Part shown: positions 1 through 5,775 of the stretch, in pieces
How positions within the stretch are numbered: the stretch's first letter is position 1
Layout of the letters: every line of letters begins with the position of its first letter
Assembly: GCA_944385265.1 (NCBI GenBank)
Contig: CALWWO010000168.1
Span: 1 to 6,609 of the forward strand
DNA from: an uncultured Oscillospiraceae bacterium
GTDB taxonomy: Bacteria > Bacillota_A > Clostridia > Oscillospirales > Oscillospiraceae
Length of the DNA stretch: 6,609 nt
Direction: 5' to 3'
The notes under the pieces: model-generated
Database searches by the model: none
What the model was told of the DNA's origin: nothing
Seen by the model: only the letters and a program-made list of their open reading frames with translations
Program-made: the position numbers and the translations under genes

Positions 1-725
1 TTATTGAACAAATACATCGCATGTATGTAGAAGCCGGAAGCGATATAATATGCACGAATACCTTTGGTGCTTGCGCCGATAATCTAAAGGGTAGCGGTTA
101 TTCCGTGACCGACGTTGTGACCGCGGCTGTCAATATCGCAAAAAAAGCGGCGAAAGGTAAAGCGAAAGTCGCACTGGACGTAGGTCCCATAGGTGAGTTT
201 ATCGAGCCGTACGGAGAACTCACTGAAGAGCACGCATATGAGCAATTTAAAGAACAAATGATAGCTGGCGCCGCTGCCGGAGCCGATCTTATCGCAATCG
301 AGACGATGACGGCGATAGAAGAGATGGAGCTGGCGCTGAAGGCAGCGGCGGAAAACACGTCGCTTCCCGTATTTGCCACTATGACCTTTGATAAAAACGG
401 CTATACGATGATGGGCTGCACGATAGAGAAGCTTGTCGAGACTGCCGAAAAATACAAAGCGGCGGCAGTGGGGATGAATTGCTCTATGTCGCCCGAGGAA
501 ATGTACCAAGTAGGGGAAAGACTTTCAAAAATTGCCACAATTCCCACTATTATAAAGTTGAATGCCGGGAAGCCTGATATGCACGGCAAATACAGCGTAT
601 CGGCTGACGAGTTTGCCGCGCAGATGGTGCCGTATGCTTCCCTTAACGTAAAAGTAGTCGGCGGCTGCTGCGGGACGACCCCGGAATATATAAAGGCGTT
701 AAAAGCGGCGTTTACAGCGCTTTAA
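1..725 (+). CDS. Homocysteine S-methyltransferase domain protein (5' end outside window)
   Basis: Transfers a methyl group to homocysteine to make methionine, in the cytoplasm. The reading frame is open to the left edge (first whole codon at 3), so the start lies outside; 240 residues are visible. Numbering from the Met encoded at 21, the TNTFG motif is at 12-16, a DxGPxGxxxxPxG segment at 53-65, and the three zinc-binding cysteines of the Pfam S-methyl_trans family are present: C154 in GMNC, and C216 and C217 in GGCCGT. The protein ends about 17 residues after that last motif, where this domain normally ends, so no pterin-binding or cobalamin domain follows as in full-length MetH. It is therefore a stand-alone homocysteine-binding module: either one subunit of a split methionine synthase or an enzyme using another methyl donor such as S-methylmethionine. 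The donor cannot be told from this fragment. The next gene is not related, so any partner would lie upstream, outside the window. A terminator follows 16 bp after the stop. Confidence 0.93.
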   Translation, partial: IEQIHRMYVEAGSDIICTNTFGACADNLKGSGYSVTDVVTAAVNIAKKAAKGKAKVALDVGPIGEFIEPYGELTEEHAYEQFKEQMIAGAAAGADLIAIETMTAIEEMELALKAAAENTSLPVFATMTFDKNGYTMMGCTIEKLVETAEKYKAAAVGMNCSMSPEEMYQVGERLSKIATIPTIIKLNAGKPDMHGKYSVSADEFAAQMVPYASLNVKVVGGCCGTTPEYIKALKAAFTAL

Positions 726-740
726 AGGCGGATAAAAGAT

Positions 741-790
741 AAAATACCGCGTCTCCCTATCCTTCCGGATAGAAAGGCGCGGTATTTTTA
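741..790 (+). terminator. Intrinsic terminator after the homocysteine methyltransferase gene
   Basis: An 11-bp perfect stem (AAAATACCGCG at 741-751 pairing with 778-788) carries a second inner hairpin (CTATCC at 757-762 with GGATAG at 767-772, loop TTCC), and the outer right arm ends in a T run. It lies just after the stop codon at 725 and before the promoter of the next gene, so it ends the upstream transcript. Confidence 0.9.
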
Positions 791-818
791 TGTTCAGATC
801 GGATACGAAAAATTGCTG

Positions 819-847
819 TTGGAAAATAGTTGTGTATAGTATATAAT
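819..847 (+). promoter_or_regulatory. Sigma-A-type promoter of the carboxylesterase gene
   Basis: TTGGAA at 819-824 (four of six bases match TTGACA) and a perfect TATAAT at 842-847, with a 17-bp spacer. Transcription would begin near 854, giving a short leader of about 25 nt that contains the GGAGG ribosome-binding site at 867-871. It lies just downstream of the preceding terminator. No operator-like repeat is evident around it. The assignment rests on consensus match only. Confidence 0.7.
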
Positions 848-878
848 AGAACTAAAAAACGGAATTGGAGGCAAAGAG

Positions 879-2402
879 ATGGCATATACGATAACGATGG
901 CAAAAACGGAAAACGGCTGGGTGAGGGGATATCCTTCCGCAAATCAGATGAATTCTGTGTTCAAGGGGATACCGTATGCGGCGCCGCCCGTAGGCGAGCT
1001 GCGGTGGAAAGCGCCGCAGCCCGCTAAAAACTGGGAAGGCGTGTTCGATGCGGTCAGATGGTCTAACCGCTGCACTCAGGCGCCAAAGCTTCAGGCTCCG
1101 GAGCTGAAGGATGAGTTTTTCAGCATAGATACGCCGATGAGCGAGGACTGCCTGTATTTGAATATATGGACTCCCGCGATATCGGATGAGCAGAGACTGC
1201 CTGTAGCCGTATACTTTCACGGCGGCGGTATGCAAAGCGGATACAGCTATGCAAATATGTATGATGGTGACGGCTTTGCAAAGCGCGGTATAGTATTTGT
1301 AAGCGTGAATTACCGTTTGAATATATTCGGATTTTTTGCGGATCCAGAGCTGCGCGACGAAGATCCTAACGGCAGTACCGGCTGCTACGGTACGCTTGAT
1401 CAGGCGTTCGCGCTAAAATGGGTAAAGCGCAATATAGCGGCGTTTGGCGGCGATCCGGAACAGGTGTCCATATTTGGTCAATCCGGAGGAGGAAGGAGCG
1501 TACAGACTTTAGGTGCATCACAAATCGGTAAAGGATTGTTCAATAGGGCAATAATGCAGTCCGGCGGCGGCTTGTCTACAGGCAGCAATCGTCTTGCAGC
1601 GTCTCTTGAAGAGGGGTATGAGGTCTGCGAGTTGCTCAAAAAAGCATGGAACGTAAAAAATATGGCTGAAGCGCGCGAAATTCCAGCCGATAAGCTGATG
1701 TCGATATATTTAGAGACGATGGGCTCAAGGGTAGGACCTAAGGCGATACGATATATGGGACCGAAAATCGACGGATACGTGCTGACGGCGGAGCGCTCCG
1801 ATATGTTCCGCGCCGGGCTTCACAACGATGTGCAGTATATGGTCGGATGTACCGATAGTGAGTTTTACAACGCAAACGCCAAGGTGCCGCCGATGGAGGA
1901 GCTGGAGAAGGCTGCGGCGGAGGATTTCGGCGAATATGCCGGACGTTACATGGAAGTTTTACGCAGTGCGCCGCCGGAGGAGCTGGAAGCCTTTATAAAG
2001 AACGAAGAAGGCGATACGATGAAGGCAAACGCCGTGGCGTGGTGCGAGCTGCAGCTCGATTTAAAACGCCGCCCCAGCTATGCCTATCTGTTCAAGCTTG
2101 TGGCGCCTGGAAACGATGTTGCAAGACATTCGTCGGAACATCACTACGTGTTCCAAACGCTTATGCGGACCTTCCGTCCCTATACGGGGAGAGATTTCGA
2201 CCTTTCCAATGAGCTGGCTGACCGCTGGGCGAACTTCTTCAAATACGGCGATCCAAACGACGAGAAGTACAGTAATATATGGACGCCGTATACAAGGGCG
2301 GTGCCGCAGGCATTTATCATAGATTACGACAGCAAAATGGGCAGGATACCCGAGTCGAGATTCATGGAATTCATAAAGGATTATTCGCTGGGGAGGCTGT
2401 GA
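879..2402 (+). CDS. Type B carboxylesterase, alpha/beta-hydrolase fold
   Basis: Hydrolyses carboxylic esters; the natural substrate is unknown. The 507 residues cover the whole COesterase family fold (PnbA-like bacterial members are about 490-550 aa). Visible landmarks are the FKGIPYAAPPVGELRW opening (28-43), the EDCLYLNIWTP signature (89-99), the oxyanion-hole HGGG (114-117), the nucleophile elbow GQSGG with S202 (200-204), an acidic triad candidate E328 in GCTDSEF, and H417 in ARHSSEHHYVF, matching the family's catalytic-His block. The usual elbow is GESAG; Gln replaces the Glu before the serine and Gly the Ala after it, an unusual but plausible variant. There is no signal peptide or membrane segment, so it is cytoplasmic. 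The start is ATG with GGAGG 7 nt upstream. It has its own promoter and is followed by a terminator, so it is probably monocistronic. The DNA is clearly GC-richer in places (about 70% in 961-1020) than the - strand membrane protein gene further on. Confidence 0.93.
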   Translation: MAYTITMAKTENGWVRGYPSANQMNSVFKGIPYAAPPVGELRWKAPQPAKNWEGVFDAVRWSNRCTQAPKLQAPELKDEFFSIDTPMSEDCLYLNIWTPAISDEQRLPVAVYFHGGGMQSGYSYANMYDGDGFAKRGIVFVSVNYRLNIFGFFADPELRDEDPNGSTGCYGTLDQAFALKWVKRNIAAFGGDPEQVSIFGQSGGGRSVQTLGASQIGKGLFNRAIMQSGGGLSTGSNRLAASLEEGYEVCELLKKAWNVKNMAEAREIPADKLMSIYLETMGSRVGPKAIRYMGPKIDGYVLTAERSDMFRAGLHNDVQYMVGCTDSEFYNANAKVPPMEELEKAAAEDFGEYAGRYMEVLRSAPPEELEAFIKNEEGDTMKANAVAWCELQLDLKRRPSYAYLFKLVAPGNDVARHSSEHHYVFQTLMRTFRPYTGRDFDLSNELADRWANFFKYGDPNDEKYSNIWTPYTRAVPQAFIIDYDSKMGRIPESRFMEFIKDYSLGRL

Positions 2403-2503
2403 TGCGCATCAGAGTAACACCTTAACGCGATTTTGCGACGAGACGGTGAAATTCGCACAAATATAAGATTTGCCCAGCGTATAGAAAAACATCTTTCAAC
2501 AGT

Positions 2504-2534
2504 AAAAAGCTCAGGTCAAAACCTGAGCTTTTTT
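2504..2534. terminator. Bidirectional intrinsic terminator between convergent genes
   Basis: A perfect stem AAAAAGCTCAGGT (2504-2516) / ACCTGAGCTTTTT (2521-2533) with a CAAA loop and a run of six T on the right. The A run on the left becomes a T run on the other strand, so it can stop both the carboxylesterase transcript (+) and the transporter transcript (-). It sits in the 167-bp gap between their stop codons; the rest of that gap shows no gene. Confidence 0.9.
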
Positions 2535-2569
2535 GCGTGTATTAAAAATGCAGTGCAGGATATACGCCT

Positions 2570-3580
2570 CTACAGCAGCGCAAGCGATCTGCACAGCGAG
2601 ATGATTATAAACAGACTGAAAGCGGAGGCTACGCTGGTCCACAAAACAAGCTGGCGCGCAAGATCGCCGTCGCCGCCCATTTCCTCTGCCATGATGGCGC
2701 TTGAGAAGGCGACAGGGGAGCCGAAAAGCGCGATAAGAGCGGCATATTCGGCAGGACCGCAGTTTAGGAAGCCTGAGGCGGATACTATGTACGCACCGGT
2801 AAGCCCGATCAGCGGCGCTAAGAAAACACGTCCTACAGTGCCGAATATGATGTAGCGCAGCCTGCTGCTGAGAGCCGAAAAATCAAGCATACCGCCAAGC
2901 ACGATAAGCGACATAAACGGCGTCGCCTTGTTTATATCCTCAATAGTCTTGTATATAAACGACAGATCGTTTTTTATCGAGAATACAAGCTCACCGCTTG
3001 CATCGCGCGGTATATATGAGCGTATCGCCAGTACGATCAGCGCGACGCATGCCGTTATAACCTGGTAGTTTTTAAAGATGCTTATAAAAGTATCCTTTGC
3101 GGTATGCTTTTTTGCCCCATGATCTGCATATGCAGACAAAATTATAATAGCGAGCGCGTTGAACATCGGCACTATAAACGCCGATATAACGGCGGCGACA
3201 GCGGCTCCCTGATCTCCGCCGAGCGATAACGCGAGAGGAAGCCCTATTATTCCGAAATTCGACCTGTATATACACTGTATGAGCACCCCTCGGCAGGAGC
3301 GCTCTTTTATAAACATTGTAGAGACTATAATAGCCAGTATGACTATCACAGATGTTGCCAAAACAGCAAAAATGACGAGCCGCCAGTTGATCGCATCAAG
3401 ACCGGAAATGTTGTAGATGTTATAAAACATCATTGCCGGAAGACAGACATAGAAGACAAGCTTGTTTCCGCACGCGAGGAAAGAGGGGGTGAGGAAATTC
3501 CTCTGCCGTAAAATATACCCCAGAAAAGTGAGGAAGATTATCGGCAGAACGGCGTTGGCAGAGAACAGTAAAACACTCAT
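2570..3580 (-). CDS. AEC-family (auxin efflux carrier-like) membrane transporter
   Basis: An integral membrane transporter of the AEC/Mem_trans family; bacterial relatives move small organic acids such as malate or malonate, but the substrate here cannot be read from the sequence. Its 336 residues fit the family (about 300-350). I count about ten hydrophobic segments, roughly at 4-24, 36-57, 67-91, 104-121, 126-150, 170-190, 222-238, 243-268, 276-298 and 311-334, in two halves separated by a polar stretch (about 190-220). Family blocks are RSNFGIIGLPLALSLGG (106-122) at the first-half helix break and ALFGSPVAFSSAIMAEEMGGD (284-304, a Pro-containing helix break) in the second half. The start ATG (3580) has AAAGGA at 3589-3594, 8 nt away; no in-frame ATG, GTG or TTG lies between it and the preceding gene. 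It lies 62 bp downstream of the unknown membrane protein gene with no terminator between, so co-transcription is likely. No promoter is obvious in the gap. Confidence 0.9.
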   Translation of the reverse strand: MSVLLFSANAVLPIIFLTFLGYILRQRNFLTPSFLACGNKLVFYVCLPAMMFYNIYNISGLDAINWRLVIFAVLATSVIVILAIIVSTMFIKERSCRGVLIQCIYRSNFGIIGLPLALSLGGDQGAAVAAVISAFIVPMFNALAIIILSAYADHGAKKHTAKDTFISIFKNYQVITACVALIVLAIRSYIPRDASGELVFSIKNDLSFIYKTIEDINKATPFMSLIVLGGMLDFSALSSRLRYIIFGTVGRVFLAPLIGLTGAYIVSASGFLNCGPAEYAALIALFGSPVAFSSAIMAEEMGGDGDLARQLVLWTSVASAFSLFIIISLCRSLALL

Positions 3581-3642
3581 ATCAAAGATCCTTTCGCAGC
3601 TCGCTGTTGAGACAAAATCGGGCGACCTCCAAGCGAACAGTT

Positions 3643-4437
3643 TTATATTTTATCGGCAGATTTAGCCGATAAATTTCTGAAAAAGCAGGTCGAATTGATA
3701 ATCTGGATAAGCAGAAACAGTATAAAAAAGATCTTTTCCGATTCTTGTAGCGGATCGGCAAGTGAAAGCGTGCAAAAGTATATTGCCAGAAGCTCGAAAA
3801 AAATTGTAAATTTTATCTTGGATTTTCCGAAAGCAAATCCGGCGTTATAAAAAAAGCTTAAAGACGCCGTGATACACGCAAAGCATGGGAAAATAAAATC
3901 GAGTAAAACAGGATTTGCGCTATTTTCGGTATAGAGCTCCAAAAGCCTGAGACAGAAAAATGTACATGGGATTATACTGGCAATTTTGATACCGGCAATA
4001 TGTTTGCCGGTGTAAGCGCTTACGGACGTGATTATGACGGAAATTCCCGACAAAAAGGACAAAACGAGCACAAGGATCCCGCCGGAGGACATATTTGCAA
4101 ACTCCGGCAAAAGTTGTACAAAATGAAATACCGCCGCAGCCGACAGCGCCATTCCAAGTAATGACGATACGGCAAAAGCTATAAATGATGACATGTGAAA
4201 AGCGGAATGATACTCATATTTAGGAGTGTATTTTGCAGGAATGACAAGCGCAAGTATAAGCGAACATAACGTGATACAGCCTGTAAGTATATAGAGCTTG
4301 ACTGAAACGGGGGCAAGCGTTTGAGCCAAACCGGTGCTGCTGTCAAAAATAGTATTTAACTGCTCGCTCCGGAGGAAAAAGCCGATTATGCCGCATGCAA
4401 GAGCTAGAGCAGGAGGTAAAAAAGATAATTTACGCAT
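3643..4437 (-). CDS. Unrecognised integral membrane protein with about eight TM segments
   Basis: I do not recognise a family. The 264 residues are overwhelmingly hydrophobic, with segments at about 5-22, 46-66, 81-109, 119-140, 147-168, 177-199, 208-228 and 236-253, and a basic C-terminal tail. Short polar loops carry KYTPKYEYHS (69-78) and TGKH (143-146). Several cysteines fall inside helices (15, 54, 158, 162, 185, 188, 222, 251). I see no catalytic motif, nucleotide-binding site or extracytoplasmic domain. The start is taken as the ATG at 4437, because AGGAAG (4444-4449) is 6 nt before it; an in-frame TTG two codons upstream abuts the same site with no spacing and is rejected. The gene is divergent from spoIID and probably leads a two-gene operon with the AEC transporter. 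Sampled stretches are AT-rich (about 32-35% GC at 3661-3720 and 3781-3840), partly a result of hydrophobic codons. It could be a transporter accessory protein or a sporulation membrane protein; neither is shown. Confidence 0.8.
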   Translation of the reverse strand: MRKLSFLPPALALACGIIGFFLRSEQLNTIFDSSTGLAQTLAPVSVKLYILTGCITLCSLILALVIPAKYTPKYEYHSAFHMSSFIAFAVSSLLGMALSAAAVFHFVQLLPEFANMSSGGILVLVLSFLSGISVIITSVSAYTGKHIAGIKIASIIPCTFFCLRLLELYTENSANPVLLDFIFPCFACITASLSFFYNAGFAFGKSKIKFTIFFELLAIYFCTLSLADPLQESEKIFFILFLLIQIINSTCFFRNLSAKSADKI

Positions 4438-4462
4438 ATGCAACTTCCTATGAAAATATAAT
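4434..4462 (+). promoter_or_regulatory. Possible sigma-E-like promoter for spoIID
   Basis: GCATATG (4434-4440) resembles the mother-cell sigma-E -35 element (KMATATT; six of seven positions fit) and AATATAAT (4455-4462) resembles its -10 element (CATACAMT; six of eight fit), with a 14-bp spacer as sigma-E prefers. Bacillus subtilis spoIID is sigma-E-dependent, which makes this plausible. The same TATAAT (4457-4462) could instead be a sigma-A -10, but there is no good -35 (GCATAT) 17 bp upstream. The -35 element overlaps the start codon of the divergent gene. The region is AT-rich, so a chance match is possible. Confidence 0.4.
4444..4449 (-). promoter_or_regulatory. Ribosome-binding site that fixes the start of the unknown membrane protein
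   Basis: On the - strand this reads AGGAAG. It is 6 nt from the ATG at 4437-4435 but directly abuts the in-frame TTG at 4443-4441. Normal Shine-Dalgarno spacing therefore selects the ATG. Confidence 0.75.
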
Positions 4463-4477
4463 GTTAACGTAATTACT

Positions 4478-4506
4478 ATTTTACATCAACAGAATTGACC
4501 CGTCAA
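4478..4506 (-). promoter_or_regulatory. Sigma-A-type promoter for the unknown membrane protein gene
   Basis: On the - strand TTGACG (4506-4501) and TAAAAT (4483-4478) are separated by 17 bp; each element is one base from consensus. Transcription would begin near 4471, about 34 nt before the ATG at 4437. A weaker alternative, TTGATG (4489-4484) with TAACAT (4466-4461), also has a 17-bp spacer. The -35 lies inside a perfect inverted repeat (4493-4508), so a protein bound there would block this promoter. Confidence 0.55.
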
Positions 4507-4508
4507 TT
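4493..4508. repeat. Perfect 7-2-7 inverted repeat, candidate operator
   Basis: AATTGAC-CC-GTCAATT is a perfect dyad of 7-bp arms with a 2-bp centre. It sits between the divergent promoter elements, covers the -35 of the leftward promoter, and lies 8 bp before the GAGGA ribosome-binding site of spoIID. The symmetry and position suggest a binding site for a dimeric regulator. A transcript hairpin is unlikely because a 2-nt loop is too tight. No regulator gene is present in the window. Confidence 0.5.
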
Positions 4509-4516
4509 AAAAGAAA

Positions 4517-4521
4517 GAGGA
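4517..4521 (+). promoter_or_regulatory. Ribosome-binding site that fixes the spoIID start
   Basis: GAGGA within AAAGAGGA is 6 nt before the ATG at 4528. An in-frame TTG at 4495 gives a longer frame but lies inside the inverted repeat, has no Shine-Dalgarno sequence, and would add 11 polar residues ahead of the membrane anchor. The ATG at 4528 is therefore preferred. Confidence 0.85.
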
Positions 4522-4527
4522 ACTCAA

Positions 4528-5598
4528 ATGAAAACAATAATCGTAACGTCTGTTATTCTAGCGCTTTTTGCCTTTTTATATCCTGTTTTGATGTCGATCG
4601 GACATCCTGTGGAAAAAACAGAGCCGCCGTCGACGGATACAAGCTCGGTATCAGATACGAATGCAGAGGATACGCAGAGCGCTGAGAGCACCGAGACAAC
4701 CGGCGAAGAGCAGGCAGCGTCAGAAACAGACGTCAACACAATGATAAAGGTGCTTAAGAGCGACGGTAGGGTATACGATATGTCAATGAGAGATTATTTG
4801 ATCTCCGTCGTCGCTGCCGAGATGCCTGTTTCGTTTGAGCTTGAGGCTCTGAAGGCGCAGGCGGTAGCTGCAAGGACGTACACGCTGTACAATATGCTTG
4901 TGCGACCGTCCACAGTACATAGTGACGCAGATGTGTGCACAAATTACGAATGCTGCAAGGCTTATGTTGAACAGGATTCGTTGAAAGAGCAGTGGGGGGA
5001 TAATTACGACGAATATATTGCCAAAATACAAAACGCTGTAATATCGACGGACGGCGAATATCTTTCATACGATGACGGCATAGTTTTAGCTGTATTCCAC
5101 TCTTCGTCAGCGGGAAAGACGGAAAACGCTGAAAAGGTTTGGAACACTCAGCTTCCTTATCTTGTAAGTGTAGACAGTCCCGAAACTCCGGAGGAGGTGC
5201 CTAATTTTAAAACGGTAGTTACCGTCACGCATAAGGATTTTGTAGATACGGTAAAGGCAAATTATCCGGACGCGTATTTTGGAGATGATATATCCGCATG
5301 GGTAGGCGAGACTGTAAATACCGACAGCGGAAGAGTGGACTATATCACTATCGGAGGCGTAAATATATCCGGTACCGATATACGCAGCATGTTCGGACTG
5401 CGGTCTGCGTATTTCACGCTCGATCTAAACAGTATAGACGCGACGTTTACAGTGACAGGGTACGGTCACGGGGTCGGCATGAGCCAATATGGGGCGAACA
5501 TACTTGCCAAAGAGGGGAAGCAGTACAATGAGATCCTCGCATGGTATTACGTAGGAACGGAGCTGAAAAACGCAGCCAATCTCAATATCGAGCGATAG
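4528..5598 (+). CDS. spoIID: Stage II sporulation protein D, peptidoglycan lytic transglycosylase
   Basis: In B. subtilis SpoIID works with SpoIIM and SpoIIP in the mother-cell membrane, cleaving glycan strands whose stem peptides SpoIIP has removed, which drives engulfment of the forespore. The 356 residues match the family (B. subtilis about 343). An N-terminal anchor (about 3-23) is followed by a Ser/Thr/Glu/Asp-rich linker (29-70) and then the SpoIID/LytB domain. Visible are VVAAEMP with the presumed catalytic E98, LKAQAVAARTYTL (108-120), H131, C137 and C143 spaced 6 and 6 apart (the spacing I recall for the zinc ligands of Clostridioides difficile SpoIID), HSSSAGKTE (191-199) and the GYGHGVGMSQYGA block (311-323). 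The zinc-type site and full length favour true SpoIID over other LytB-like proteins. The gene is monocistronic: divergent from the membrane protein gene upstream and closed by a terminator downstream. No SpoIIM or SpoIIP gene is nearby. A sigma-E-like promoter may drive it. Confidence 0.9.
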   Translation: MKTIIVTSVILALFAFLYPVLMSIGHPVEKTEPPSTDTSSVSDTNAEDTQSAESTETTGEEQAASETDVNTMIKVLKSDGRVYDMSMRDYLISVVAAEMPVSFELEALKAQAVAARTYTLYNMLVRPSTVHSDADVCTNYECCKAYVEQDSLKEQWGDNYDEYIAKIQNAVISTDGEYLSYDDGIVLAVFHSSSAGKTENAEKVWNTQLPYLVSVDSPETPEEVPNFKTVVTVTHKDFVDTVKANYPDAYFGDDISAWVGETVNTDSGRVDYITIGGVNISGTDIRSMFGLRSAYFTLDLNSIDATFTVTGYGHGVGMSQYGANILAKEGKQYNEILAWYYVGTELKNAANLNIER

Positions 5599-5637
5599 GC
5601 GCGATCACTCGGATAGCCTGCTAAAAAAAGAATGTAA

Positions 5638-5671
5638 AAAACAGGCGTTACCATGCGGTAACGCCTGTTTT
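5638..5671. terminator. Bidirectional intrinsic terminator between spoIID and the SDR gene
   Basis: A 15-bp perfect stem (5638-5652 with 5657-5671; core ACAGGCGTTACC) with an ATGC loop. A T run ends the right arm, and an A run on the left gives a T run on the opposite strand. It lies between two convergent stop codons (5598 and 5776) and can serve both genes. The remaining bases to 5775 show no gene. Confidence 0.92.
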
Positions 5672-5775
5672 AAAGATTGTTTGCTAAAGCCGTTTATATT
5701 TCAGTAAAAACGCAGGATCGAAAAAGTTTTTGTTCCATTGTACCCGCGTGTTTACCTTGATATGCAAAGCAGCGG

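Noticed and set aside
813..847. TTGCTG (813-818) as the -35 for the TATAAT at 842.
   Set aside because: The spacer would be 23 bp; TTGGAA at 819-824 gives the normal 17 bp.
2433..2855. A 140-codon + strand open frame over the terminator and the end of the transporter gene.
   Set aside because: It runs through a strong terminator and is antisense to the conserved C-terminal half of the AEC protein; no family resemblance.
3650..3672. Hairpin TTATCGGC...GCCGATAA at the end of the unknown membrane protein gene, considered as a terminator before the transporter.
   Set aside because: In the direction of transcription (-) the stem is followed by an A-rich stretch, not a T run, and it lies within the last codons of the gene. 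Read-through into the transporter is more likely.
4495..4527. Longer spoIID frame starting at TTG 4495.
   Set aside because: No ribosome-binding site precedes it, it overlaps the inverted repeat, and the ATG at 4528 has GAGGA at proper spacing and gives an N-terminus that begins directly with the membrane anchor.
5672..5775. Possible small gene or RNA between the spoIID/SDR terminator and the SDR stop codon.
   Set aside because: Only about 100 bp, with no start/ribosome-binding-site pair, no further strong hairpin and no promoter that I can support.
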